A model generated the notes under the pieces. The model was not told where the DNA came from, did not search any database, and was given only the letters and a program-made list of their open reading frames with translations. Below are positions 8,387 through 19,198 of a stretch of 44,614 bases of DNA, piece by piece. The stretch is from assembly GCA_002731695.1 (NCBI GenBank), contig PCCK01000012.1, positions 96,408 to 141,021 on the forward strand. The letters run 5' to 3'. The DNA is from Porticoccaceae bacterium (GTDB lineage: Bacteria > Pseudomonadota > Gammaproteobacteria > Pseudomonadales > Porticoccaceae). How positions within the stretch are numbered: position 1 is the first letter of the stretch; each line of letters opens with the position of its first letter. A program made the position numbers and the translations under genes.

Positions 8387-9433
8387 CTAGTTGTTCAGTT
8401 GCTCTAACAAAGAAACCACCGGCGCGGGCATTCCCAATAAAACAGGACTTTTTGGATTATACCAGCGCTCTTTACACTCTTTTAGGATAGTTTTTTCTTT
8501 AAGTCCCGTCGCGTTAATTAAAACCGGCAGATAGTCGAGGTGATAATGACTGAATGTGTGGCGACTAAGTGCAAGAGTGCGGCTCTTGATGAACTTAAGA
8601 CCCAAGTCTCGTAATATCAAATCAAGCTCCTCCATTTTACTGATTTGAGGAAATACCCATAGACCTCCCCAGATGCCGTGTGATTTATTTTTCCGAAGTA
8701 GGTATCCGAGTTTTTCATTATGAATCATCAGAAAATATGTTTTTTTTACTGGGAGACGTTTTTTAGGTTTTTTCCCAGGATACTTTTGCTGTGTACCACT
8801 TGAAAATGCTTTGCAGCCCCTCGTTAAAGGACATAGATGACATTTCGGTTGAGAGATGCAAACAGTGGCGCCAAGATCCATCATCGCTTGACTAAAGGAG
8901 TCCGTATTTTGTGTCGGAGTGAGTTCCTCTGAGATAGACCAGAGATTTTTTAAGGGACGAGTGTGGCCTGGCCAGCCCTCTATTGCTGCGAAGCGAGCTA
9001 GCACACGCTTGACGTTACCATCTAATATTGCTCCCGGTTTTTTGAAGGCAATAGAGCGTATCGCTCCGGCAGTAGATCGTCCAATGCCCGGCAATTTGGT
9101 GAGGGTTTCAATTTCCGATGGGAAACAACCACCGAGCTGATTAGCAACTATGAGAGCAGTTCGATGTAAGTTCCTAGCTCGAGCATAGTATCCGAGTCCA
9201 GTCCAATAATGTAAAACCTCATCAATGGAGGCGTTAGAGAGCTCGCTTACGTCTGGGAAACGCCTCACAAAGCTCTCAAAATAAGGGATAACAGTACTCA
9301 CACGAGTCTGCTGAAGCATAATCTCTGAAATCCAAACCGAGTACGCTGAGATGTTTTTCTGCCAAGGTAAGTTATCTCGGCCTGATACATAGAACCATCT
9401 TAAGACAGCATTCTGGAACTCTTGTGTTGTCAT
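8387..9433 (-). CDS. mutY: A/G-specific adenine glycosylase MutY
   Basis: LPWQKN..YSVWISEIMLQQTRVSTVIPYFE, LPGIGRSTAGAI, LDGNVKRVLARF, and CxxxxxxCxxC region CISQPKCHLCPLTRGC. Confidence 0.97.
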   Translation of the reverse strand: MTTQEFQNAVLRWFYVSGRDNLPWQKNISAYSVWISEIMLQQTRVSTVIPYFESFVRRFPDVSELSNASIDEVLHYWTGLGYYARARNLHRTALIVANQLGGCFPSEIETLTKLPGIGRSTAGAIRSIAFKKPGAILDGNVKRVLARFAAIEGWPGHTRPLKNLWSISEELTPTQNTDSFSQAMMDLGATVCISQPKCHLCPLTRGCKAFSSGTQQKYPGKKPKKRLPVKKTYFLMIHNEKLGYLLRKNKSHGIWGGLWVFPQISKMEELDLILRDLGLKFIKSRTLALSRHTFSHYHLDYLPVLINATGLKEKTILKECKERWYNPKSPVLLGMPAPVVSLLEQLNN

Positions 9434-9438
9434 ATAAG

Positions 9439-11253
9439 TTATAAATCGGAGAGCGTCTTCAAGAGATCCGATAGCTCTTTATTTTTTATCAGGCCTCCTA
9501 ATGCACCTATGCTTGGAAGACACATTGGTGGACTCGTCGATAACACGTTACCCTTGCAGGTGAAAGGAATATCCTGACCCCGCATGCTGAGTTTGTTGAA
9601 ACAACTATCTTGTGCATTAGATTCATCATTGAGTCGAGCTTTTAATAGGAATTGATAGTCTTTAGACCGCATATCAACCGCACCATGCAAATTCAAATCT
9701 ATATTTTCTGTCCCAGAAATAAGGTCTCTGACCATAAGATTACCTGATTTTACCTCTAACTCAGCACTGAGATCCTGCAGTGAGGTTCCAGTCGGCCAAT
9801 TTTTAGAGGACCGAGCTCTTGTAAGTAAAGTAGCAGCTGAGCACAATGTCTGCTCCAAGTTGATTTTAGAGTAAAGGGGCTGCATCACAGAAATCGCTCC
9901 ACTACCAACCGCAGAGTTAAGAAGATTTTCTAAATCGATACCATTGAATGCTATGTTAAACTCCATATTCAAAGAACCATTTATGTCTGAGTTGTCTATA
10001 ATGGAAGGCAGCATGGATGAGAGATTTATTTTATGAAGGTTTATCTTTAATTCAGACCGCGGAATATTTCTTTGTAAATTGACGAGACCTGTTAAGTCTA
10101 CGTAACCTCCGAATAGGTCCGCATTCAACGTATTCAGTTGAATGATTGACCGAAAGCTTGAAAAATTTGCAAACACATTGGAAATTTCAAATCCATCCAT
10201 CTTCAGTTGCTCTAGATCAATCTCTATTTGTGTTTCGCCCGGCCACATAATCAAAGGAGCAAGAGGAGAGAGTAATATTGAATATTGAACGTCTGAAGTT
10301 TTTTGTTTTGTTTCCCTAGCTCTCGGGAGGTAGTTACCGAGGTTAAACGATTTCGCTGATAATAATACTTGAAGGTTTTGTTTTGAGGTGTCGCCAACCA
10401 ACTTTAAGCCCAAAGGTTGACCGTCGATGCTCAATACTCCGTCAAGATGTGCCGTTTCGGAGGCCATAAAATCAAATTCGGCTGTTGCGCCGATATTTCT
10501 TAAAGACTGCTCTCCTCTCATTCTTGGTATTGAAAATTGTGGAAAATGAAGCTTCAAAAGCTCTGTCAAACCAAATAAATTTATATCGCTAAATTTTAAG
10601 TTGCCAGTAACCGCGCCGGATGCTCCGTCAATCAGCGTTTGCCCACCAATATTTCCTAGTTCGCTTGAAATCTCGAAGCTCGGAATTCTTATCGTTTGCG
10701 ACCGAAGGTCTAGACCTAGCGAGGTTGTAATACTCATATTGAGTTTTTCGAGAACGTTAACTTGTAGTTTTACCGGAAAAGCATCGCCTTGCCCTGAAAT
10801 ATTGTCTACTCTTAGTTGGATATCGGACAAGATAAGCTTTGACAAAGGAATGGAGTTGAAGTGCACCTCGGCATTGAGAAGATGTATATCATCTATAAGA
10901 TCGATTGATTCAGGACCGAGAATCCATTGATTCGATGTAGGATTGATGCTTGAACTTATGATGTGAAACAGCGTGCTCCAGTCTGTTGTGAGAGATAGTT
11001 TTTCGGCACGCATGCTACTTCCTTTGACAAATTTTATTTCAATTGAGTCTATAGAGATCCCCATATTAGGAAAGAGTAAAACATCAATCTCGCCATCAAT
11101 CTTTAGATCAAATCCAGAGTTGAGTGCAAGTTGTTGAAGAGTGGGACGCAAATCGTTTGTATCGTATGTTTGAAGAAAATACACAATTGTGAGAGTGAGC
11201 AGGGCAATTATTAGCAAACCCACTGAGAACACTACCTTAAAAAGTCGATACAA
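9439..11253 (-). CDS. AsmA family protein
   Basis: N-terminal TM plus a long AsmA-like beta-rich region; sits next to mutY/yggX as in many gammaproteobacteria. Confidence 0.85.
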   Translation of the reverse strand: MYRLFKVVFSVGLLIIALLTLTIVYFLQTYDTNDLRPTLQQLALNSGFDLKIDGEIDVLLFPNMGISIDSIEIKFVKGSSMRAEKLSLTTDWSTLFHIISSSINPTSNQWILGPESIDLIDDIHLLNAEVHFNSIPLSKLILSDIQLRVDNISGQGDAFPVKLQVNVLEKLNMSITTSLGLDLRSQTIRIPSFEISSELGNIGGQTLIDGASGAVTGNLKFSDINLFGLTELLKLHFPQFSIPRMRGEQSLRNIGATAEFDFMASETAHLDGVLSIDGQPLGLKLVGDTSKQNLQVLLSAKSFNLGNYLPRARETKQKTSDVQYSILLSPLAPLIMWPGETQIEIDLEQLKMDGFEISNVFANFSSFRSIIQLNTLNADLFGGYVDLTGLVNLQRNIPRSELKINLHKINLSSMLPSIIDNSDINGSLNMEFNIAFNGIDLENLLNSAVGSGAISVMQPLYSKINLEQTLCSAATLLTRARSSKNWPTGTSLQDLSAELEVKSGNLMVRDLISGTENIDLNLHGAVDMRSKDYQFLLKARLNDESNAQDSCFNKLSMRGQDIPFTCKGNVLSTSPPMCLPSIGALGGLIKNKELSDLLKTLSDL

Positions 11254-11471
11254 AATTTGTCCTCAACAATGGGTGAAGGTTATCCGAGTTTTGCGTGTTG
11301 TTACAACTCCAAAGATTATGCATTAATCTACTATTTTTCTTAAACTCGCTGAATTAGTTGGAAATATCACGTTATTGATTAATACAAGCGTTATTCTTAT
11401 CCGAGCTTTTTTTCAGTATACTTCGTTTTTGAGCTCATAACCCAATTTGAGGCTAACTTTTGGAGAAAGCT

Positions 11472-12065
11472 ATGTCTGATCGTTCGGCGAAAGTGACGCG
11501 CGAAACTCTGGAGTCCCAGATTTCTGTGACAATAAATCTTGATGGCGAAGGACGAGGGAACTTTGCGACTCCAGTTAGTTTTTTAAATCATATGCTTGAC
11601 CAAGTTGCGCGCCATGGTTTGCTAGATTTAGACATCGAAGCTCGCGGTGACACTCATATAGATGATCACCATACTGTGGAGGATATTGGGATTACTTTTG
11701 GTATGGCTCTAGCAAAAGCAGTTACAGATAAAGTTGGCCTTGTTCGGTATGGCCATGCTTATGTGCCTCTTGATGAATCTCTATCGAGGGTAGTGTTAGA
11801 TTTATCCGGTCGTCCAGGATTAGTTATGAATGCAAATTTTGTTCGTGGTCGTGTTGGTGATTTTGACGTTGATTTAGTGAGGGAATTTTTTCAAGGAGTG
11901 GTGAATCATTCTTTGATTACATTGCATATCGATAATCTTCGTGGTGCAAACGCGCATCATCAGGTAGAGACAATTTTTAAAGCTTTTGGAAGAGCGCTCC
12001 GGATGGCAGCCACTGTTGATGACCGAATTCCTAGTCTTTTACCCTCTACTAAAGGCGTACTTTAG
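11472..12065 (+). CDS. hisB: Imidazoleglycerol-phosphate dehydratase
   Basis: [41 protein letters not shown] at 11472 preferred over the TTG at 11460 because of SD ttGGAGAaagct. Confidence 0.97.
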   Translation: MSDRSAKVTRETLESQISVTINLDGEGRGNFATPVSFLNHMLDQVARHGLLDLDIEARGDTHIDDHHTVEDIGITFGMALAKAVTDKVGLVRYGHAYVPLDESLSRVVLDLSGRPGLVMNANFVRGRVGDFDVDLVREFFQGVVNHSLITLHIDNLRGANAHHQVETIFKAFGRALRMAATVDDRIPSLLPSTKGVL

Positions 12066-12098
12066 ACTAGTTTCTTATTGTGACCAAAGATAGCGTGG

Positions 12099-12746
12099 AT
12101 GATGGGGAAAAAAACTCAAAATATTGCCATAATTGATTATGGAATGGGGAATTTGCATTCTGTGTCGAAGGCGCTTCAGCGAGTTTCGCCCAAAGCAAAG
12201 GTTTTAATTACTTCAGATGCCAAAATAATAAACACCGCTGATCGGATCGTTTTTCCTGGAGTAGGTGCAATAGGCGACTGTATGGCAGAGATTATTCGAC
12301 TCGAGTTGGATAGTGCTTTGGCTGCGGCAGTCCGAAATAAGCCAGTTTTAGCAATTTGCGTGGGGATGCAAGCACTAATGAAACATAGTGAAGAGAGTGG
12401 TGGTGTAGAGTGTTTGGGGTTCTTATCAGGAAATGTGAAACGTTTTAATGGGGAAATCGCCGACAGACTTCGATTAAAGGTGCCCCATATGGGTTGGAAC
12501 GAGGTGTATCAAACCAAGCCTCATGCATTGTGGAGAGGAATAGATCAGAATTCCAGGATGTATTTTGTTCATAGCTACTACGTGGAGGTAGAAAATAGTG
12601 CCTTAAATGCTGGGGTCTGCAATTATGGAGTTTCGTTTTCAGCTGCACTTGCGTGTGACAATTTGTTTGCGGTGCAGTTTCATCCAGAGAAGAGTGCTGG
12701 GGATGGATTGCAGATGTTGGAAAACTTCGCGGAGTGGAACATTTAG
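12099..12746 (+). CDS. hisH: Imidazole glycerol phosphate synthase glutaminase subunit
   Basis: IAIIDYGMGNLHSVSKAL, PGVGAIGDCM, AICVGMQ, QFHPEKS. Confidence 0.96.
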   Translation: MMGKKTQNIAIIDYGMGNLHSVSKALQRVSPKAKVLITSDAKIINTADRIVFPGVGAIGDCMAEIIRLELDSALAAAVRNKPVLAICVGMQALMKHSEESGGVECLGFLSGNVKRFNGEIADRLRLKVPHMGWNEVYQTKPHALWRGIDQNSRMYFVHSYYVEVENSALNAGVCNYGVSFSAALACDNLFAVQFHPEKSAGDGLQMLENFAEWNI

Positions 12747-12772
12747 CAAAAAGTTAAGTTCGGATTGGGTAG

Positions 12773-13879
12773 CTAATTACGGTTTACCTTAAACCTTAAC
12801 CATTCTTGAACATCATCAAAATTACCGCGGAACGCAATTTTATCTTTTTTCTGGCTCAGTTGATAATTATACATGGGATCGTAGTAGTCTCTTAATAAGG
12901 GGGCGAGCCATGCTCTATGGTCAAAATAGTTATTACTACCCTGAGTTGCGAGAGCATGATCAATAAGATTCGAAATTTTTTTTGTTCTCTGACCTCCTAA
13001 CCGTTTTTGTATTCGATGCAAGCTATCTTTTAAATACGAGCTAAATCGGCGGTCTCCGTCATCTGGATATCTCTTCAATGTCTTTCGATGGCGATCGATT
13101 ATGTATTCATGTAAAAGACTTGAGACTCGATCATCAAAGGATTTGTCAATAATAACTATCGGACTTTGTTTCATTTTTTCGAACAGATTTGGGGGTATTT
13201 GTCGAGATCCAATCGTCCTACTTTCATCCTCAAAAATAATGGGTAAGTTTGAATTTATATTTACCAAATTAAGTAGATGAAGCAAAATATAACTCTCAAA
13301 ATTTATTTGACTCGGTTGTTCTTCGAGGGAACGACCGAAGCTGGAGCCCTTGTGGTTTGCAGCACCCTCTAAATTTATCGTTCTAAACAAGGAATGAAGC
13401 ATTCTCGTTTTCCCGGTACCAGTCATTCCGCTCAAAATGATTATAGAACCGGTTTTGATGAACTGTTGGAGGGTGTCAAGTAAACAACTTCTTATCGCCT
13501 TAAAACCTCCAGCGACTCGGGAACAAGGATATCCTGCGGCATGAATCCAATCTTGAGCAATTTGCGAGCGAATACCCCCACGGGCACAAAATAAAATAGA
13601 ATTCTGATCTCTCTCCAGCTGCGTGCACCATGCCATAATGCGTTTCTCACGAGTCTCACCGCTAACTATCTGATGGCCTAAGTTGATCGCTGACTGCTGT
13701 CCTGAATGACGAAAGCATATTCCTACCTTTCTGCGCTCGCTGTCGTCAAGCAGCGGAATATTTATGCTCTTCGGAATCGTTCCATGTTCGAATTCACTGG
13801 GAGCCCTCACGTCTATCATTGTGGCGCCTGACAACAATGCTGACCGAATATCAGTTAACACAGTAGCTATTTTTATCAA
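12773..13879 (-). CDS. selU: tRNA 2-selenouridine synthase (rhodanese + P-loop)
   Basis: DVRAPSEFEHGTIPKSINIPLL, FCARGGIRS, GMTGTGKTRML. Confidence 0.95.
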   Translation of the reverse strand: MIKIATVLTDIRSALLSGATMIDVRAPSEFEHGTIPKSINIPLLDDSERRKVGICFRHSGQQSAINLGHQIVSGETREKRIMAWCTQLERDQNSILFCARGGIRSQIAQDWIHAAGYPCSRVAGGFKAIRSCLLDTLQQFIKTGSIIILSGMTGTGKTRMLHSLFRTINLEGAANHKGSSFGRSLEEQPSQINFESYILLHLLNLVNINSNLPIIFEDESRTIGSRQIPPNLFEKMKQSPIVIIDKSFDDRVSSLLHEYIIDRHRKTLKRYPDDGDRRFSSYLKDSLHRIQKRLGGQRTKKISNLIDHALATQGSNNYFDHRAWLAPLLRDYYDPMYNYQLSQKKDKIAFRGNFDDVQEWLRFKVNRN

Positions 13880-13891
13880 AGGAGAACTTAC

Positions 13892-14938
13892 CTACGCACT
13901 AATATGAATTTGGGGTTGGTCTATTTTCTTTGGAATAATTGATCCAATCGAACTATAGAAGCAATCGTGTGTTTTCAAAATTTTTTCGACGATAGCCTGT
14001 TTTTCAGGTCGGACAGTTACGAGGAGACCGCCGCTAGTTTGGGGATCGCAAAATATTTTTTCATCATATAAATTTGAATTAATGATGTCGTCTTTGCAAC
14101 TTTTCCAGTTCCGCTCGCTACCACCTGGGACCGCGCCATTATCGCAGTAGTCATAAATACATTTATCTAAAACTGGTATTAAAGAGCGGCTTACCTTGGC
14201 GGATACATTACTTCCTCTGCATACCTCAAGTAAGTGGCCTAGAAGACCAAAACCGGTTACATCCGTCATGGCGGTCACTCCTGGATGAGCAGCAAGACTG
14301 ATGCCTACTTTGTTTAGTTTTAGCATACTAATTTCGGCAAGCTTCGCGTGCTCTGGTAACAATATTCCTCGTTTTCCGGCTGTAGTTAGAATACCCACGC
14401 CCAGAGGTTTGGTCAGAAAAAGAGTATCACCAACTCGTGCAGTATTATTCTTTTTCAGATTAGCTATGGGCACTGTTCCTGTCGCAGCAAGCCCAAAAAT
14501 TGGTTCTGGAGAGTCAATAGAGTGACCTCCTGCTAGATGAATTCCAGCATCGTGACAGGTTTTTCGTCCTCCCTCAATGACACGTTGACCAGCAGAAAGA
14601 GGGAGCTTACCAATGGGCCATCCGAAAATTGCAATGGCCATCGCCGGAGTTCCACCCATTGCGTATATATCACTTAAAGCGTTAGTCGCCGCTATCCGTC
14701 CAAAGTTAAACGGGTCATCAACAATAGGCGTAAAAAAGTCGGTCGTACTTATAATAGCTCTACCATCTAAAAGGTCATAAACGGCGGCATCGTCTCGATG
14801 TTGGTTACCTACTAATAGGTTACCCTGAGGTGGTTCTACTAGTTTAGATTCCAAAAGGCTTGAAAGGCTATCGGGACTAATTTTACAGCCGCATCCCGCA
14901 CCATGACTGAATTGTGTAAGTTTTATATTTTCCTGCAT
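13892..14938 (-). CDS. selD: Selenide, water dikinase (Cys form)
   Basis: LTQFSHGAGCGCKI, HRDDAAVYDL, TDFFTPIVDDPFNFGRIAATNALSDIYAMGG; Cys in the catalytic position, no in-frame TGA. Confidence 0.96.
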   Translation of the reverse strand: MQENIKLTQFSHGAGCGCKISPDSLSSLLESKLVEPPQGNLLVGNQHRDDAAVYDLLDGRAIISTTDFFTPIVDDPFNFGRIAATNALSDIYAMGGTPAMAIAIFGWPIGKLPLSAGQRVIEGGRKTCHDAGIHLAGGHSIDSPEPIFGLAATGTVPIANLKKNNTARVGDTLFLTKPLGVGILTTAGKRGILLPEHAKLAEISMLKLNKVGISLAAHPGVTAMTDVTGFGLLGHLLEVCRGSNVSAKVSRSLIPVLDKCIYDYCDNGAVPGGSERNWKSCKDDIINSNLYDEKIFCDPQTSGGLLVTVRPEKQAIVEKILKTHDCFYSSIGSIIPKKIDQPQIHISA

Positions 14939-15156
14939 AATTTATTACCCTTTCGTCTTCTGATTTTTAAATAGGGTTGTTAGCGAAGCTTCGAAAGCCA
15001 GTAGTCAAGATAAAACATTAATATATCAACTTTAGTCTCCAACATAATCAGGCCTTTAAAAAGTACACGATCATCTTTATACGACATCACTGGGGGCAGC
15101 TGGGGGTTTTCCCAGAGTTCTATGGCCGAATTACAGACAATGACACGGCAAAACAG

Positions 15157-15813
15157 CTATTCGCCACTTATTTGAGGAGCGCAAAGAGACCTGATAATGG
15201 TTAAGTCATTTAGTGAAGAAACTTTGCCGGTAAGATCATGCAGCAGCCCATCAGACAAACTATAGATCCAACCATGCAGAGATAAATCAATATTCTTGGT
15301 CCACGCGTCTTTCACTAAGTTTAGGTCACCAAGATTAACGATCTGGTTTAATACATTCAATTCACTAAGGCGGTCAAACCTCTCTGCTCCGCAATTCAGT
15401 GTGTCAAGGTTCCTTTTGTGATCAATACTGAGTTGGAGAATATTGTCTATCCATAAATTTATGAATTTTGATGATTGTTTTTTAAATGAAGATTCAATAC
15501 CACCGCAACCGGTATGACCGCAAACTATTATATGTTTCACTTCTAGGAAATAAATTGCGTACTCAAGAACAGAAAGACAGTTTGTATCGTTTACATTCAC
15601 CTGATTTGCAATATTTCGGTGTACAAAAATATTGCCGGGAGGTAAATCAAGAATTTGGCTCGGTGAGACACGACTGTCAGAGCAGCCTATCCAACAATAT
15701 TTTGGCTTTTGCTGTTTTGATGTGTTTACAAAAAACTGAGAATCTTTATCTTTAAGCGACGTGGCCCATTCAATATTTCTTTGGAGGAGGTCTTCTAAAT
15801 CATTCAATTCCAA
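15157..15813 (-). CDS. can: Beta-class carbonic anhydrase
   Basis: CWIGCSDSRVSPSQI, IFVHRNIANQV, VCGHTGCGGI. Confidence 0.95.
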   Translation of the reverse strand: MELNDLEDLLQRNIEWATSLKDKDSQFFVNTSKQQKPKYCWIGCSDSRVSPSQILDLPPGNIFVHRNIANQVNVNDTNCLSVLEYAIYFLEVKHIIVCGHTGCGGIESSFKKQSSKFINLWIDNILQLSIDHKRNLDTLNCGAERFDRLSELNVLNQIVNLGDLNLVKDAWTKNIDLSLHGWIYSLSDGLLHDLTGKVSSLNDLTIIRSLCAPQISGE

Positions 15814-15897
15814 CTCCTTGGCGACCGGTTACAGATCTTTAAATGTGGCCATTGTTTGCTAAATAATTGATGTATTGTGCATCAGGATAACTGCCGG

Positions 15898-16590
15898 TTA
15901 TCCACATTTGGAGTCACCACAATTGAGGCATGTCATACATCCATCGAGCAGTATGAGAGCTTTAGTACTGCACTTCTTACATAATTTCGCCGATTCGGGA
16001 AACCCGATGGTTTTGGCTTCTGTGGTTTCGTAAGCGGTCCGCTTTTCATCCATTATTTTTTGTTGATGTTCCGGTATCTTTGGTTTTGTGATGAGTCCTA
16101 TTTTCTGCAGATGATCTTCTATGGCCCATCCGATTTCGGCCACTAAGGAGGGCATAAATTTACCCCCTGGTTTGAAGTAACCGCCCTGAGGATCAAAAAC
16201 AGCCTTAAGTTCCTCAACTAAAAATGTACAGTCTCCACCTTTTCGGAATACGGCTGACACTACTCTTGTTAGAGCAACAATCCACTGGAAATGGTCCATA
16301 TTTTTTGAGTTGATAAAAATCTCAAATGGACGCCGTAATTCGTGATCAGTACCTTCATTGAGCAAGATATCATTGATAGTCAGATAGAGGGCATGATCAG
16401 AGAGAGGCGTTTTGATCTTATAGGTGCTGCCCGGTAATGCCTCTGGCCTCGAAACTTTTTCATGCATTTGGATGATATTGCTATCAGGAATGGAAGACTT
16501 TTCCTTGAGCTCTGTCTCTCTTGTCAGAACCTTATAACCAACGATTTTTTGATCTATTTTTTTATTCACGAAGCTTCTCCAATGAGACAT
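15898..16590 (-). CDS. nrdJb: Class II ribonucleotide reductase small component NrdJb (TSCPD domain, C-terminal Cys tail)
   Basis: DHFQWIVALTRVVSAVFRKGGDCTFLVEELKAVFDPQGGYF...CMTCLNCGDSKCG. Confidence 0.9.
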   Translation of the reverse strand: MSHWRSFVNKKIDQKIVGYKVLTRETELKEKSSIPDSNIIQMHEKVSRPEALPGSTYKIKTPLSDHALYLTINDILLNEGTDHELRRPFEIFINSKNMDHFQWIVALTRVVSAVFRKGGDCTFLVEELKAVFDPQGGYFKPGGKFMPSLVAEIGWAIEDHLQKIGLITKPKIPEHQQKIMDEKRTAYETTEAKTIGFPESAKLCKKCSTKALILLDGCMTCLNCGDSKCG

Positions 16591-16608
16591 GTCATACTAT
16601 TGATTTAT

Positions 16609-18759
16609 TTAAAACTTTCCGTAATAACCCTCTTTCAAAGCATCAAAGAGGTTGGCAGCAGTATGCTTTTCTCCATCATACTCAATTTCTTCGTTACCTT
16701 TGAATTCAGCAGTTGATCCGTCTTCTAATGTAAAGCAATAAGTGGTGTTCTCTAAATCTTGTTCTTTCACCAAAACACCTTGAAACGCCTCGGGGTTAAA
16801 CCGGAATGTAGTGCAACCTTTCAACCCTTTTTGCGCGGCATATAAATAGATATCTTTAAAATCTTCGTAACTAAAGTCCGTGGGTACATTTATAGTCTTA
16901 GAGATAGAAGAATCTACCCATTTTTGCGCGGCTGCTTGAATATCGACATGTTGTTTGGGCATGATATCCTCAGAGCTTACAAAGTATTCGGGAAGCGCAT
17001 TGTCTGGGTTGTCAGAAAATGGCATAGCAGAACTATTTACTTGAGCTCTGTAAGCAAGTAACTCATATGAGTATACATCCACTTTTTCTTTAGATTTTCG
17101 TCCTTCCCGAATCACATTACGTGAATAATGATGCGCAAAACTAGGTTCTATTCCATTACTGACATTATTTGCCAGTGATAAAGAAATAGTACCTGTTGGA
17201 GCAATAGAGGTGTGGTGACTAAAACGGCATCCTTCTTTAGTGATGGCATCCACCAACTCAGGAGCTATTTCAGCAATTTTTTTCATGTAGTCACTGTACT
17301 TGCCGAGCAATAGCTTTCCGGCAATTTTTTGACCAATTCTGATACCATCTTCTGCGAGTTCAGGTTTTTTAAAAAGCATTTCTGCTGTTACTGTAAAACT
17401 GTCATCCATGATTTTTGCTGGCCCTTTTTCTCTTGCGAGGTCCAGCCCCGCTTGAAGACCAGACACTGCCATTTCACGAGCAACACGTTCAGTAAATTGT
17501 ACTGAACTTTTATCACCATAATGCATACATAGCATTGTAATGGCAGATCCAAGGCCTAAAAAGCCCATGCCATGCCGGCGCTTGTATTCAATTTCTTGCC
17601 TTTGCCTATCCAGTGGTAAGCCGTTAATTTCAACAACATTGTCCAGCATTCTCGTGAAGACCTCTACGACTTCCTTGTATTGTTCCCAATCGAAATGCGC
17701 ATCTTTAGAGAAGGGGTTGCGCACGAATTTAGTAAGATTTATCGAGCCTAGTAAACAGCTACCGTAAGGCGGCAATGGTTGTTCGCCACATGGGTTCGTT
17801 GCACGAATGTCTTCACAGAACCAGTTATTATTGTTTTTATTCACCTGATCAATAAGGATAAATCCCGGCTCAGCAAAATCATATGTCGACGACATAATAG
17901 CATTCCAAAGTTTTTGAGCTCGTATCGTTTCATAGATTTTGCACGCTACTAAGCCCTGTTCGTTGCGAACATAGCCCTCTAATGTTGGGAAGGACTTCCA
18001 GACGATTTTTTCATCATTTAAATCTAGCCCGTTTTCAACCTCTTTTGCAGTGATTGGAAATGTCAAATCCCAATTTCCATTGTCTTTCACCGCGCTGATA
18101 AACTCTTCGGTTATAAGGAGTGAGAGATTAAATTGACGAAGGCGACCGTCTTCTCTTTTCGCACGTACGAAATCGAAAACATCTGGATGACTCACATCAA
18201 AGGTGGCCATTTGCGCACCACGTCGACCACCTGCAGAAGAGACTGTGAAGCACATTTTGTCGAATATATCCATGAAAGATAGTGGGCCAGATGTGTATGC
18301 ACCTGCTCCCGACACATAGGCGCCTTTTGGTCTTAAAGTCGAAAATTCATAACCGATTCCACACCCCGCCTTCAAGGTCAATCCTGCCTCTAAGTTACTT
18401 TCAAGGATTCCTCTCATTGAATCGGGGACAATTCCTGAAACTGTGCAGTTAATTGTGGAGGTCGCAGGTTTGTATTCTTGCGCGCCAGCATTCGATATTA
18501 TCCTACCCGCCGGAATTGCTCCATGCTGAAGCGCCCATTCAAACCGATCCTGCCAAAATTCCATATCCTCCGGATCTTCCACTTCTGCCAACGCAATCGC
18601 AACCCTTCGATAGGTAGCTGATATGTTTTGATCTATCGGATCCATCTGTTTGTCTTTTAATCGATATTTTTTGTCCCAAATATCTATCGATGCATCTTGC
18701 ATTTTTATTCCGTCGTCTCTGATGATCGTTTCAATCGACCTTAGTTTGGCTACGCTCAT
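16609..18759 (-). CDS. nrdJa: Adenosylcobalamin-dependent ribonucleotide reductase NrdJa
   Basis: GRIISNAGA, STINCTVSG, NPCGEQPLPPYGSCLLGSINLTKFV, IAPTGTISL; adjacent nrdJb. Confidence 0.95.
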   Translation of the reverse strand: MSVAKLRSIETIIRDDGIKMQDASIDIWDKKYRLKDKQMDPIDQNISATYRRVAIALAEVEDPEDMEFWQDRFEWALQHGAIPAGRIISNAGAQEYKPATSTINCTVSGIVPDSMRGILESNLEAGLTLKAGCGIGYEFSTLRPKGAYVSGAGAYTSGPLSFMDIFDKMCFTVSSAGGRRGAQMATFDVSHPDVFDFVRAKREDGRLRQFNLSLLITEEFISAVKDNGNWDLTFPITAKEVENGLDLNDEKIVWKSFPTLEGYVRNEQGLVACKIYETIRAQKLWNAIMSSTYDFAEPGFILIDQVNKNNNNWFCEDIRATNPCGEQPLPPYGSCLLGSINLTKFVRNPFSKDAHFDWEQYKEVVEVFTRMLDNVVEINGLPLDRQRQEIEYKRRHGMGFLGLGSAITMLCMHYGDKSSVQFTERVAREMAVSGLQAGLDLAREKGPAKIMDDSFTVTAEMLFKKPELAEDGIRIGQKIAGKLLLGKYSDYMKKIAEIAPELVDAITKEGCRFSHHTSIAPTGTISLSLANNVSNGIEPSFAHHYSRNVIREGRKSKEKVDVYSYELLAYRAQVNSSAMPFSDNPDNALPEYFVSSEDIMPKQHVDIQAAAQKWVDSSISKTINVPTDFSYEDFKDIYLYAAQKGLKGCTTFRFNPEAFQGVLVKEQDLENTTYCFTLEDGSTAEFKGNEEIEYDGEKHTAANLFDALKEGYYGKF

Positions 18760-19198
18760 TCCGATTCCTTTTATTCAACGCTATTTTTATAAACTCATGT
18801 TGTCAAATGACCTTCCACTTTTTTGCTTTTTTGCAACTCGTCGACTTGCGATCTTCTGTTATTCTCAATATTTGGTAGTATATAAATCTACAACTACTAC
18901 ATCTAGTATTATTTTTAACAATTTGTCTTCACTCTTGTTGGTAAATGTTAGGAAAAGCTGTGGATAATTCTGCGGATATCACAAGCATTTTCGATCTTAA
19001 TAGGTCTTTTTGCTTGGGGATAAGATAGGCATGTTAAAGAGTCTGCTGGTTTTTGTTGAGATGTGAAAACCACTTCGATAAGCTTACGTCTGCGGTTTCA
19101 AATTTTCTGTTTGAATTTGCTTTTCTTGTCACAGTTGTGATACCGATTTAAATTTAAAGTGGAAAAACTTTCTTTTTTGGCAATTTTGGGGTTGTGGT

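Noticed and set aside
13892-14938. Selenocysteine-containing SelD with SECIS
   Set aside because: The catalytic site reads GAGCGCK with TGC codons; no in-frame TGA.
15101-15116. CTGGGGGTTTTCCCAG as intrinsic terminator for the carbonic anhydrase gene
   Set aside because: Stem only 5 bp and no following T-tract on the transcribed strand.
15898-18759. Split class II RNR as a frameshift or pseudogene
   Set aside because: Separate NrdJa and NrdJb genes are an established arrangement (e.g. in Pseudomonas); both ORFs are intact with their own starts and stops.
18760-19198. Cobalamin riboswitch or NrdR boxes upstream of nrdJa
   Set aside because: I could not find a convincing B12-box or paired NrdR motif by eye; only short palindromes (TCACAGTTGTGA, TTTAAATTTAAA) were seen.
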